Shown here: positions 12,731-23,795 of the stretch, piece by piece | Layout: the number at the start of each line of letters is the position of its first letter | Numbering within the stretch: position 1 is the first letter of the stretch | Translations under genes and position numbers: made by a program | Source of the DNA: Maylandia zebra | Taxonomy: Eukaryota > Chordata > Actinopteri > Cichliformes > Cichlidae | Reading direction: 5' to 3' | DNA length: 64,000 nucleotides | Assembly: GCF_041146795.1 (NCBI RefSeq) | Contig: NC_135186.1 | Location: 38,028,854-38,092,853, forward strand | The notes under the pieces: generated by a model | The model's input: only the letters and a program-made list of their open reading frames with translations | Databases searched by the model: none | What the model was told of the DNA's origin: nothing

Positions 12731-13037
12731 TTAACCTCCTAGGACCTGCCGTCCACATATGTGGACATCACATTTTAGGTTATTTAGACCAGAATACTCA
12801 ATTTTGCTCTACGTGGGCCTGTTATCCACTTAAGAGGACATTATACTGCTACTGTTCTATCAAAATTTTAAATGAATATCCTCATTTATGGCTCTTATTT
12901 TTCTTAAAAACAAAAATAAGGTTAAAAAAAAAATCTGGTAATTCTTTGTTTTTACATTCATCGGGCCCCAATCAGCCCAAATATCAAAGAGAAATTAAAA
13001 ATGCTGCCGTGGAAGAGTTCGGTTCTTAGGAGGTTAA
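12731..13037. mobile_element. piggyBac-type MITE, 307 bp including TTAA sites
   Basis: Begins TTAACCTCCTAGGACC and ends GGTTCTTAGGAGGTTAA. The CCTCCTA terminus is inverted at the other end and both ends are bounded by TTAA (12,731-12,734 and 13,034-13,037), the piggyBac target. No transposase. It also holds the short palindrome CCACATATGTGG. Confidence 0.9.
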
Positions 13038-13844
13038 AGGAGACCTTTCATCTGCTCCCACCTGTCCTGAGCAGACACCTATCAAACATGAAAGTTTACC
13101 CAGAATGCACTTTGTGAAGTTTTGACATCGAACTCTGACAACTGATCACAGGAACCAGACTCGAACCTCTGGGTTTCCTCTCAGGGGATAAAATATGACA
13201 TCATTTATCAGCTTCATTGATCATTTGTGAAATCTCATTAGAGCCACAGTAAACTGCTGCTACGACAAACACACTTAGCACAATCTCAAAGCTCGGATTT
13301 ACCTGAACAATGAGTCTGAGAGGAAATTATACCTGCTCTCACTCAGACCGTCACGATTACTACAAACTCCAGCTGCGCACACACATCAGTGAAGTTTTAA
13401 AGGTAAACACACACATACAGATCCATCGCTGCAGACAAATATGATGCTGAGATTTAAGAAAGCGCCTGCTCGGCAGAGAAAGAGACAATCTTGGTTAAAT
13501 CTTTGCGGCCCTGCCCTCTGGAGGCGTTCGCTGATGCCTGAGAACGTGGCGCATCAGTTAGACCCACTGGAGCTCGCTGACCTTTCACCTTTCCTCCCCA
13601 CAGAAACAGTTTGTAGTAACCTTTGACCCCCCCCAAACCCACAGCTGACTTCCTTCAGCGGTTTGTGTTTAGCTGACCAGCACCAGCCTCTGGTTTTTAT
13701 GCAGGTACAATAACTGAAGCCCTATTTTCAGCCAACGCACTGAGCATGCTCAGACCCGTATGCGACCCATCAAACGTGAAGAAACGACAGCAGACGATTT
13801 TATTTTCTCATTTTATTTTCCAAACTGTCTCCAGCTGCACACAC

Positions 13845-16800
13845 TCAGAAGTTCCTGCAAAAGAAAAACAGGAAACAGCTGTTAGACGCACACTTTAGAC
13901 TTCCTGTCTTCTTTTAAACACTTTCACAATAAAGTGTCTCACATTAATAAAACTGATGACGCCACATGTTTGGCAGTGGCGCTCTAAATCCTGATGTTTA
14001 AACAGGAAGTTGAAGTTTACTGACTGTCCGCACAAACGCTCGCAGTGTTTTCAGGGTTAATGATGCAGGGAAATGAAAGCGGTTTAATGTGGATTAAGCC
14101 TCAGTGCCACCAGGCCATCGTGCTCCTACAAAAGCGACGTCACATCGGCCGAGACGAGCCGCTGCTTTGGTGTCGGGCGCCTCTAGATGTTTGTAACCTC
14201 TCATGTGACCGGTGGGTGTTACCGGCGTTTTAACGAGCTGTTGGTGCTGGAGCTCAGATTACTGCGATCACAGGAGGCGGTCCTCCTGCACCAGCTGACA
14301 CTGAGCTATAAACGCTACGATGCTGTGCTGATGTCATGACCCTTTACTGTCACTTTATTTTCTCTGAGAGTTTTAGAGTTTGAACCTGATAAATGCTGAC
14401 GTGTTACTGCTCCGTCTTTTTAAAGAACATTTCCAGCGTTGTTGTTTTACTCGCACGACTCAGCGCTCAGATATTTCATTTATTTTCTTTGGTGATCTTT
14501 GGTTAGCACTGCATCCTGTTTGTCTCCATCAGCTCGCCGTGTCTGAAAATCATTGTGCGTAAATACAGTTCTGTGACAGTGACGCGGCCGTCGCGTGGTT
14601 CGTGATCGAGGTCGCCGATGACGTACGGCTGGCTGAACGAAGCCGTGCTGTGACGCCACTGCACCCCAGCCTCACTTTAACAGTTTACGATCAAACGTGA
14701 GAGCTGCTTACTTCACCACGACGCCGTCGTTCTTCGCCAGCCTCAGGATGGAGTCGTCAGACTCGCCCTGAAACACACAAACAGTCTGTTCAGATTTATA
14801 GAAAAAAAAATCCCAGAGTCTCAGCCCTGAATCTGAGATGTCTGGGTTTGTTGTGGCTGCTCTCAGTGGTTCCACCTAGAACACTGAGGGCGTGTTTAAT
14901 GTTCTGCTCACACTTACCATCCTGCGGATGGGGCCGCAGATGGCGTAGGTCTTGGACTGACCGTTGAAGCGTCCGGTCACCTTATCAACCTGAAACAAGA
15001 CAAAAGAAACATTCAGACACCCGTCACTTTAACCACGAGCGGCCCGAGCATCACATCAGCGTTTCAGTTCCACACAACTCCAAACTGGAACGTCCCACCG
15101 GAGCGTGGAACTGGAACAACGTCCCTCTGGAACTGGAACGTCCCACCGGAGCGTGGAACTGGAACAACGTCCCTCTGGAACTGGAACGTCCCACCGGAGC
15201 GTGGAACTGGAACAACGTCCCTCTGGAACAGGAACGTCCCACCGGAGCGTGGAACTGGAACGACTTCTGTGTGAGCGAACATCAGTTTCCAGCTTCCCTC
15301 TGGTGCCTCTGCGGTTCACACATCTTGCAAATGTGTGTGCACGGCACGCAGATCCAACGATAATGAGCCGCATTATTTACATACTCGTGAATCATGGAGC
15401 GCCGTCCTCTCGCTGCCTGCAGCACTTCCAACATGAAGAGTCCCAGCTCACACACACCAAGTCGTGAACGGACAGGTGTCCGCTGATCAGGTGACACACC
15501 TGTATGTTGCTATATGTCATTCATTTTAAAAATGCTACCTCAGGAACACGTCCAGCTGAGCGGCGCATCTGGACCCTTTGAGGTAACGGTGCACACCTGC
15601 ATTTCCTGATGCCGCCATCATGCTAAAATCTTTATTTTGAAAGCAGTTGAAAACAGCCACAGCTGACAGAAAGTACTGTACATTGGAACGAAATAATAAA
15701 ATTACATAAGCTATAGATAAAAGCCAAATAAAAGAAAAATGTAAAATAATTAATTAGTTAGCTAATAACTAATTTAATCACAAGAGAAACTAAGTCTCAC
15801 TGAGGTCAAAAGCCAAAGAATAAAAATGGTTTTAAGATGCGTTTTAAAAGTGGACAGTGAAGCGGCCTCTCTAATGTGCAAGGGCAGGTTAGTCCATAAT
15901 TCAGGAGCTATAGAAAAGGCCCCGCCCCCTCTGAGCTTCCTTCTGGATCTCCAGGAGCAGCCGGTCAGCTGACCTAAGAGACCGACAGGGTGTGTGGAGA
16001 TGAAGACGCTCAGAGAGGTAAAGCGGGGCAAGACTGAAAGTATTTAAACACAAACATAAGAATTTTAAAATGAACTCTAAAAGACACGGGCAGCCAGCGC
16101 AGTGAGGCATGCACCGGGATTATGCTCTTTTTTACCTGTTGTCAGTCGTGCAGCGGCTTTTTGAGCCAGCTGCAGACGTGACGGCAGCAACTGACTGAGT
16201 TACACTCTGCAGACAGGATGAAATAAAGGCATGGATCACTGGGCAGCACTAAAAGCATGATTACAAGTGCTGCCTAAAAAGAAAAGATTTCACTCTCGCC
16301 TTACATTATAAAAACTGGACTTCACCACTTCTCTGATTTGGTTGTCCAACTTATAATCACTGTCCAAATTAAAACCAAGTCAGTAATAACAGGTTTAAAA
16401 TAAACTTTCAGGTAGGGCTGCACGATTAATTGTTAGAAAATCGCGATCTCGATTCATACTTATGTGCGATCTCATTTCCAAATGACAACGATTTAAAACA
16501 AAACAAAAAAAAGACGACGATTGTACCGCATTTTGATCCGGGACGTACTCTGCATGAAAACAAGCGCTCACTCTTCCTGCTCAACAAATGACAAGGGCGG
16601 AGCCTTATACCACGTGATACAGAAGCTGTGCCGTGTGATGCTAAAATTAGCAGGGAAACAACAACGGAGAGCACGTCAGGGATGACGAGAAAGTGACAGG
16701 AGAAAATCCGTCCCGGTCAACCACCCAAACATCAATAACGGGAACCTTATACAGCGCTTCCCTATACCCGTCGACCTCCCGCAGGCACAAAGACATTACG

Positions 16801-18253
16801 GAGGCTATCACTTATCACCTGACCAAAGATATGGCTCCATCAACACTGTGCAAAACGAGGGATTTAGGAAAATGATCAACACCCTAGACAAACGCTGCAC
16901 AGTGCCGTCCCACAACTATTTTTCTATTGTTGCAGTACCTGCTCTGTACACGCAGCGTCGAGCAACGGTGGAGACAGAATTTCAAGCAGTACAACAACAA
17001 AACGTGAGACATTTGTTGTTTTTATGTTCAGTCTCAACTGTTACGAAGTTGATGTGCAGTTAATAAGTGCAATAAATATTTATACTGGAAAAGAGAATCG
17101 TGATCTACTGGTGGTGGTCAGAGGGCCCGGTGGCGCCAGTGTCCGGCAGCCTCGCCTCTGTCAGTGCGCCCCAGGGCAGCTGTGGCTACAATGTAGCTGC
17201 CATCGCCAGTGTGTGAATGTGTGTGTGAATGGGTGAATGACTGAATGTAGTGTGAAGCGCTTTGGGGTCCTTAGGGACTAGAAAAGCGCTATACAAATGC
17301 AGGCAGGCCATCTCAATTCTAAGCCAAAAAAATCGTGATTCTCATTTTATGCAAAATCGTGCAGCCCTACTTCCAGGGGTCCCAAATCTACAGAGGAGCA
17401 CTCACAAGGACCACTGGGTCCAAACACCAGCTACTATGTTTAAGGATCACAGCCCTGTGATGAGCTGCTCACTGGACTACCAGCCCTCTCAGCTGGTCAG
17501 ACCACAAGAGCAGAGATTTGATTGGATGAATGTGCCAGCAGAAACACAAACAGAGCAACGTTAACGTTACGCTGAGCGTTTCCCTGCTACAGGTCAGGTA
17601 CCGGACTAAAGTCTGAGATGAGCTCAGACCAGGCTCGAGTTCAGCTCCGGGAGTCACCATGGCAACAGAAAACAGCCGGGTAACAGAATCATAAAAACAT
17701 GGCTCTTTCTACCCATGTTTCCCACAGGCAGCACACACGGCATCAAAGGCGCCATGGCATGGCACGGCACGCTGCCAGGCGGCACACAGGAGGCAGCTGA
17801 CCGAAGCCTGGTTGAAGCGCCCTTCCGACACAGTTGGTGTGGAGCATCTACAGTTTGTTGTACGTGTACAATGACAAAGGCTATTCTACTCCATCTGTCT
17901 TTGAGGAACACAAACCCGGGGTTTCCCCTTATCTCAGGATCAACCTGCTGCCTGCCACGGAAAGACGACCCCAAACCACACAGGGCACGCTCTGTTCCCA
18001 AACGTCATCATCACTGGACCCGCCTACACACCACCCGAGGCCCTCTGACCAGCTCTCACCTCAGCGATGTTGATCTGGATGGAAGCATGGTCTTTGGCTC
18101 CGATGATCCTGTTGCTGGCAGAGCTGCAAACACACACACATACTTCATTAAACGTCAGCTCGCCATCACCTGTCTCTCTAACTTTCTTCCTCGCTGCTCT
18201 CACCATTTCCGCGGGACGTACAGGTCCACAAATTCACCGGCGTCGTTCTGCAT
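13845..18253 (-). CDS. rps21: 40S ribosomal protein S21 (eS21), complete, six exons
   Basis: Small-subunit ribosomal protein of 83 aa. Coding exons (minus strand): 18204-18253, 18060-18123, 14918-14989, 14712-14767 and 13845-13854, preceded by a noncoding first exon near 18573-18597. Every intron is GT-AG and the pieces sum to exactly 83 codons plus TGA. Recognisable stretches are [39 protein letters not shown] and YAICGAIRRM, then [11 protein letters not shown]. The last exon supplies only one base plus AAC TTC TGA, giving the conserved KNF end. The exon 5 donor (GTAAGC) overlaps an in-frame TAA, so intron retention would shorten the tail. The 3' UTR has AATAAA on the minus strand at 13,812-13,817 and a second at 13,799-13,804. 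Confidence 0.98.
15083..15263. repeat. 48-bp minisatellite, about 3.8 copies
   Basis: The unit starts AACTGGAACGTCCCACCGG and recurs at 15,083, 15,131, 15,179 and 15,227, the last copy being incomplete. Because 48 is a multiple of three the array keeps several reading frames open on both strands; none looks like a gene. Confidence 0.95.
15640..16140 (-). mobile_element. LINE 3' fragment
   Basis: The minus-strand frame shows the typical C-terminal tail of fish LINE ORF2: [18 protein letters not shown], then [11 protein letters not shown]. The rest of the ORF is missing. The plus strand shows the usual 3' UTR-like sequence after it. Confidence 0.7.
16413..17369 (+). mobile_element. hAT element with decayed ZBED-type transposase remnant
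   Basis: Terminal inverted repeats TAGGGCTGCACGATTAAT and ATCGTGCAGCCCTA, flanked by CTTTCAGG (16,405-16,412) and CTTCCAGG (17,370-17,377), an 8-bp duplication with one difference. Between about 16,780 and 16,980 the plus strand encodes pieces of a hAT transposase: [20 protein letters not shown], then in another frame [16 protein letters not shown]. The coding region is truncated and frameshifted, so the copy is nonautonomous. A tail-type SINE/LINE repeat lies inside it. Confidence 0.85.
17103..17310 (+). mobile_element. SINE or LINE-tail repeat nested in the hAT element
   Basis: Contains CAGCCTCGCCTCTGTCAGTG and GCGCTTTGGGGTCCTTAGGG followed by AGAAAAGCGCTATACAAATG. I recognise this as an abundant teleost 3'-tail repeat (RTE/SINE type). 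Both boundaries are approximate. Confidence 0.6.
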
Positions 18254-18309
18254 GTTGGAGCTCGTTCGGGTGTCACCTGCAAACACGTCACACTTTTGAA
18301 AACACACAC

Positions 18310-18375
18310 AGCGCCGCCGCGATGCTAACAGGCTAACACAGACACATAGCGCCGCCGCGATGCTAACAGGCTAAC
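18310..18375. repeat. 38-bp direct duplication in rps21 intron 1
   Basis: The unit beginning AGCGCCGCCGCGATGCTAAC occurs at 18,310 and again at 18,348, so almost two copies lie just inside the transcription unit. Confidence 0.9.
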
Positions 18376-18572
18376 ACCCGAGCCCACACTGCGGCCTCGT
18401 GCGGCTCTTTGCGGGACACAAACGCTAACATCAGCACACGTGGAGCCCGGGAGCCCCCCACACGCTACACACACACACACCCACAGCACGAGCCCGGCTC
18501 AGAAATCACAGCCAGCCGACGATAAAACACATTTTCAGACATTTTTACTCGGAGAGCGCGAGACACACGTAC

Positions 18573-18597
18573 CGTGCAAGTTAAGTGGCGAAAAGGA
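18573..18597 (-). promoter_or_regulatory. rps21: rps21 exon 1 with 5' TOP-like start
   Basis: On the minus strand the sequence reads CTTTCCTTTTCGCC and ends at donor GTACGT (18,567-18,572). A C followed by a pyrimidine run at the transcript start is the terminal oligopyrimidine motif of vertebrate ribosomal protein genes, which gives mTOR-dependent translational control. The exact start nucleotide is inferred. Confidence 0.7.
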
Positions 18598-18889
18598 AAG
18601 GGAGGAGCTTCGTCACCGGAAACACGTAAATCGCGTCTGCGTGTCTGATTTTTATGAAAACTATTTATTTTTTTTAATTTTTGATTTCTAAAACATTTCC
18701 TGTCGCCCGTAGAGCTGCCCGATGCATTCTGGGATTATATTCACATTAAACTCTAACGGACCGTTTCAGCCTCGTTCACGCGCCACGCGTTAGTTGTTGC
18801 TCAGCTTTTCTGAGTGGCGACACCTATCGGTCAGGAGGAAATGCGAGCAGGGAGCCCTTGTACGAGGTCAGACCTGCACTAGTGATGTG
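18598..18889. other. intergenic upstream of rps21
   Basis: No coding sequence or repeat recognised. It probably contains the core promoter of rps21, which reads to the left; no TATA box is obvious. Confidence 0.5.
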
Positions 18890-19553
18890 CGATACCACTG
18901 ATTTCCTTTCCGATCCAATACCAAGTAAAATTCAGGGTGGTATCGACGATACTGATCTGATACCGATACTTTGTACAAAACCTTTTTTTACTGTATCTTT
19001 TATTGTATCTCAAATTATAAAAACGGAAGCTGTGCGCCATTTGAGCATGTTCAGCACTAAAGGACTCTGCCACAGACGTCTGTCTCGCCCTAGCAGCACC
19101 TGTCCCTCTCCTCCTCTTCAGTTCGCCTCAACATAAGCTCGTCATATTCTGTGATATGATTTATTCTGAGGTGTTTGATGAGGTCAGTGGAGCTGCCACG
19201 AAACCTCACTGTCTTGCCACATCGCAAACTGCGTCTTGGCTGTTTGTGGAGGTAAAACACGTCCACACATGACTCCATTTACGCTCAGCCATTGTTGTGA
19301 GTGCGCACGCCAGGGGCTGCCACACAGTTATGCAGCCGTATTTCGCACATGACTATGAAAGGCGGAAGAGGAAGTAGTTCCTTCCAGTGTAGACGATCCG
19401 AATGTTATAGTTTCTTTCCACTGTGTTAATGATAAACTACAAATTTACCCTAAATTACTAAAATATCGATATTTTAATGTGAGAATCGATTCTAGAACAT
19501 AAATGACTGATATCGGAGGAATCGATATTTCAGGATCGATCTGCACATCTCTA
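18890..19553 (-). mobile_element. hAT-like element with BED-finger remnant
   Basis: Ends TAGTGATGTGC and GCACATCTCTA are inverted copies with one mismatch, and subterminal ATCGAT motifs abound. A minus-strand frame at 19,090-19,278 holds CGKTVRFRGSSTDLIKHL, then INHITEYDELM, which resembles the C2H2-like BED zinc finger at the start of hAT transposases with its first cysteine pair damaged. I did not find a clear 8-bp target duplication. Confidence 0.65.
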
Positions 19554-20500
19554 GGGCACAGAGGTCATCAGAGTAGAATCAGAAGTACCACTGTGTGTCA
19601 TCTGCATAGGAAACATTGTGAGTCCTTATGACAGTACTAAGCCGGAGCATGTGAAGTTTAAAGAGTAATGATAAAGACCGACCGCTGAGAATTGCTGACT
19701 GCATGTTGATCTGTGCAGAGTTACAAAGCCTTTGAATCCACAGTGTCAAAGGCAGCAGTGAGGTTGAGCTGAACGTAATTTAAACTAAGAATTGCTGTTG
19801 GTCTTCAGCTCAACTTCAGCTGGTGAAAGAATGTGAATGCTTTTACTTTGAAAGAATGCTCTCATAGAAATATTTATTTTTCCATGACACGGAAACTCTG
19901 GTGACTGCGTCACTTGCTCTTAAACAGGCCGAGACAGGCTGGATTGTTGCAGTAGATCTGATATGGGCTGCTTTCTGATGTCAGGTGGAGGCCTTACAGT
20001 AATACACAGAAAACCCCAACAATGAAACAAGCCCCTATGAGCAAACACTGGGCGACAAGTCAAGGTCAAGTTCATTTATATAGCACAATACCAACAGTCC
20101 ATGCTGCACAAAGTGCTTAACATTGTAAAATGCCACTAAAATAAATAAAATGCAGAACAATGATGCAGTAAAACATAGAAAAACAAATGAATCAAAATAA
20201 ATCAATAAAAGCAACTAAAACAACAACAAATAAGGCTGTTAAAACCAAAATGTTCAACGTGTGTGAAAAGCCAGACCATAAAATGTGTCTTTAGTGATGA
20301 TTTAAAGTGTTAGTGTTTGTGCAGGTCTAATATTAAGAGGAAGACTGTTGCAGAGTCTGGGTCCTGCCACAGAGAAGCCTCTGTCACCACCACACTTCAG
20401 TCCAGGAGTAGTTAAGCTTAGTTCTGACCTGGACCTCACGGTTCTTCCTGGAGCATAAACCAACAGCGTGATGCTATGCAGAGGGCGCATTGCACCACAG
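19554..20500 (-). mobile_element. degraded LINE, RT remnant and 3' end
   Basis: Minus-strand debris of a Jockey-type LINE. The plus strand near 19,597 reads GTGTGTCATCTGCATAGG (antisense of the YADD region) and near 19,735 TCCACAGTGTCAAAGGCAGC (antisense of the AFDTVD region). At 20,302-20,490 a frame ends with FSVAGPRLCNSLPLNIR, the ORF2 tail. Many frameshifts. Confidence 0.6.
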
Positions 20501-20699
20501 TTTGAGCTGGTTTCTGTCCACCCACATATCCCTGTAATGCCTTACTGATACTGTTTTCTTTCAGTATGAGTGTGGTTATTCCACTGAACTGCAAATGTGT
20601 TTTGACATTTCAGTCATATCTCCATATCTGTACAGTTCAGCCTCCTCATTTTTCTGTTTACAAACTTCTCACCCCATCTATTGAAGTCAGGTGTTTGTA

Positions 20700-21380
20700 A
20701 ATCATGAAATCCTCCTGTATGACATCATGAACATCATGGATGCCACCATGGAGCTGCAGAAAGGTGTAATGAAGAAGGTGCTTAAGAAATACAGCAAGCT
20801 GTCCAGAATGAGGCCTTGGAAACTGCCGAGCAAAGACTCACAGCCTTGGCCAGCTGCTTGAGGAGGTACACCAGAGAGATAGAAGGCAGGAGAATAAACC
20901 AGCTGTTCTCCACAGAACCAGCAAAGGTGTACTCTCAGTGGCAAGGGAACAATAAGAGAACAGCACCACCAAGGCTGGAGACAGAGCAATACTGGAAGAG
21001 CATATGGGAGAAGGATGCAACCCATAACGGCAATGCTCAGTGGCTAGAGGATCTGAGGGCTGACCACAGCGACCTCCCTGAACAGGGTCCGGTTACCATC
21101 ACGGTGGCAGATATCCAAGAAAGGGTCTCCAGTATGAAGAGTTGGACAGCACCAGGGCCCGACATGGTTCCCGCCTACTGGCTGAAGAAGCTGACTGCAC
21201 TCCACGAGCGTCTGGCAGCGCAAATGAACCAGCTGCTAGTTAACGAGAGACACCCGGAATGGCTAATCGAAGGTCGGACGGTCCTGATCCCCAAGGACCC
21301 CAAGAAGGGACCGGTCCCCTCCAACTACCGACCAATAACCTGCCTCAGTACTACATGGAAGCTCCTGTCAGGCATCATGA
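20700..21380 (+). mobile_element. R4/Dong-like LINE, upstream part (interrupted)
   Basis: A plus-strand frame (20,816 onward) shows the N-terminal RT region with WTAPGPDMVPAYWLKKL, then EWLIEGRTVLIPKDP and SNYRPITCLSTTWKLLSGI. This matches R2/R4-group non-LTR elements that carry a restriction-like endonuclease. The frame is cut off near 21,380 by another LINE and the same protein resumes at about 25,285. Confidence 0.85.
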
Positions 21381-23751
21381 TTCAAGATGGCGCTGGAGTG
21401 ACGGCAGCCTTTCCAAGTAGCTCTGCAACACCGCACCTTTTTCTTAACTTTAACTTTTTTAGACTAGGCTTTTCAAACTTTATTTCACCTTCCTCTACTT
21501 ATACCTCTTAGATATAGCGATACAAGATGGATAATGCACTTTTTAAAACTTCTGGAACCAGTTCCTTCATCTATTCGAGAGCGGAGCTGCTGGCACTAAG
21601 AACAAAGGGACAGACCGGCATGCGACACATGTCGCCCCTGCTAAGACGGTACGGTGTTATCCTAATAACAAACCGTGGGTAACACAGGAAGTCAAAGCTG
21701 TCCTCAACATGAAGAAGAAGGCTTTCAGGAGCAAAGTGAAGGAGGAGATGAAGGCAGCACAGCGGGAGGTGAAACGCTGCCTGAGGGAAGCAAAGGACAC
21801 CTACAGGAGGAAGGTGGAGCAGAAGTTGGAGAGGAACAATATGAGGGAGGTCTGGAATGGTGTGAAAACCATCACAGGCCACAACACCAAGAAAAGCACA
21901 GTGTGGGGGGGGGGGGGGGGGGGGACTGTGGAGAAGGCAAACGAACTCAACAACTTCTTCAACAGGTTTGACCAGCCCACAACCCCCCCACCCTCACCTT
22001 CACTACAGAGTCCTCTCCCCACTCTCCTACCTCCCTCCCTCGCTTCCCCCCCTTCCTGACACCATGACACCCCCCTCCTCCAATCCCTCTCTCAGCAGCA
22101 AGACATCTCCCCCCCTCCCCTCCTCCCAAACATCTCCCAGTGTCACAGTGGATCAGGTCAGGAGACAACTGAGGAAGCTTCGCCCCAGAAAGGCAGCAGG
22201 CCCAGACAAGGTGTGTCCTAGGATGCTAAAGGCGTGTGCTGCTGAACTTGGGGAGCCGCTACAACGAGTCTTCAACCTCAGTCTGCGACTGGGGAGAGTG
22301 CCCGCCCTCTGGAAGACATCCTGCATCGTCCCGGTCCCCAAAAAGAACCGGCCCAATGAGCTGAATGACTTCCGACCGGTGGCACTGACGTCACATCTTA
22401 TGAAGACTCTAGAGCGGCTCTTCCTCAACCTCCTCCGACCACAGGTACAACATGCCCAGGACCCACTACAGTTTGCATACAAGGTGGGTGTCGGAGTGGA
22501 GGATGCCATCCTGTACCTCCTACACAGAGCCCACTCACACCTGGATGGGGGAAAGGCACGGTCAGGATCCTGTTTCTTGACTTTTCCAGTGCCTTTAATA
22601 CCATCCGGCCCTGGATGCTTCAGGAAAAACTGAACAGGATGGAGGTGGACCCCTGCCTGGTCGCTTGGATCTCCGACTACCTCACCGACAGACCACAGTA
22701 CGTCAGGCTGAAGGACATCACGTCTGACACAGTGGTCAGCAGCACAGGAGCACCACAGGGAACTGTGCTGTCCCCTCTTCTCTTCACCCTGTACACCTCT
22801 GACTTCTGCTACAACTCTGAATTATGCCACATTCAGAAGTTTGCAGACGACACAGCCATCATGGGGTGTATCTGGGATGATCAGGAAGAGGAGTACAGAA
22901 GTCTGGTGAGGAACTTTGTCGCATGGAGTCACACAAACCACCTGCAACTCAACACCTCAAAGACTAAGGAACTGGTTGTGGACTTCGGGAGGTCCAGAGA
23001 AGGTCCACTGCCGGTTCAGATAGAGGGGGAGGAGGTGGAGGTGGTCAACAAGTACAAGTACCTCGGGCTGTGGGTGGACAATAAACTGGACTGGTCACGC
23101 AACACAGAGCACCTGTATAAAAAAGCCCAAAGCCGACTGTACTTCCTCAGGAGGATGAGGTCTTTTAACATCTGCAGGAAGCTCCTGAGGATGTTTTACC
23201 AGTCGGTGGTTGCTGGAGTACTTTTCTATGCTGTGGTGTGCTGGGGGAGCAGCACAGCAAAGAAGGACTCATCCAGGCTGGAGAAACTGATCAGGAGGGC
23301 TAGCTCTGTGGTCGGCATGAAGCTGGACACTCTGGTGACAGTGGCAGAGAAAAGGACATTAAAGAAACTGCTGGACATTATGAACAATGCTGGGCATCCT
23401 CTGCACACGGCCATAAACAACCAGAAGAGTCTGTTCAGTGACAGGTTGCTTCTCCCAAAGACAAGAACTAACAGACTTAAAAACTCCTTTGTCCCACACG
23501 CCATCAGACTGTTTAACTCCTCTCTGGAGGGGAGAGGGAGGGGAGACAGGAGGACAAAGGAGGGGGGAACAACTAAGCTGTAGTGCCTCTTCACCTCACT
23601 GTACAATACCTTTAGTGCAATACTTTTGTAAATAGTCAACAGTGCAATAGACTCAATGCTTGAAATGTGCAATTCACTTGTATTTTTATTTTTATTCCTA
23701 TTTATTCTATTTATCCCCTTCGTATATTTTATTTATATTTGTCTCTGTATT

Positions 23752-23793
<42 letters not shown>
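21381..23793 (+). mobile_element. CR1/Rex1-like LINE with most of its endonuclease deleted
   Basis: Inserted into the R4-like LINE. It starts near ATTCAAGATGGCGCTGG. A frame head from 21,526 (MDNALFKTSGTSSF, SRAELLALR) is joined almost directly to the RT region, so the apurinic endonuclease is essentially absent. RT signatures are KAAGPDKVCPRML and ELNDFRPVALTSHLMKTLER, then (22,615-23,583) TGAPQGTVLSPLLFTLY, the catalytic FADDTAIMG, NTSKTKELVVDF and YKYLGLWVDNKL. A frameshift separates the two main pieces near 22,600 and a poly-G run of about 20 bases interrupts 21,904-21,923. The element ends in a GT run and a TTATC tail. Confidence 0.88.

Positions 23794-23795
<2 letters not shown>

Larger units (their letters stand above)
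14990..18059 (-). other. rps21: rps21 intron 3
   Basis: A 3.07-kb intron. It holds a 48-bp minisatellite (15,083-15,263), a LINE 3' fragment (15,640-16,140) and a hAT-derived element with a nested tail-type repeat (16,413-17,369). The stretch 17,378-18,059 shows nothing else. Confidence 0.85.

Noticed and set aside
15051..15497. Several overlapping repeat-containing frames in rps21 intron 3
   Set aside because: A 48-bp minisatellite keeps frames open on both strands; no start, splice or domain evidence.
18890..19553. 8-bp target duplication for this hAT-like element
   Set aside because: The flanks ACCTGCAC and GGGCACAG do not match, so the exact ends or insertion history remain unclear.
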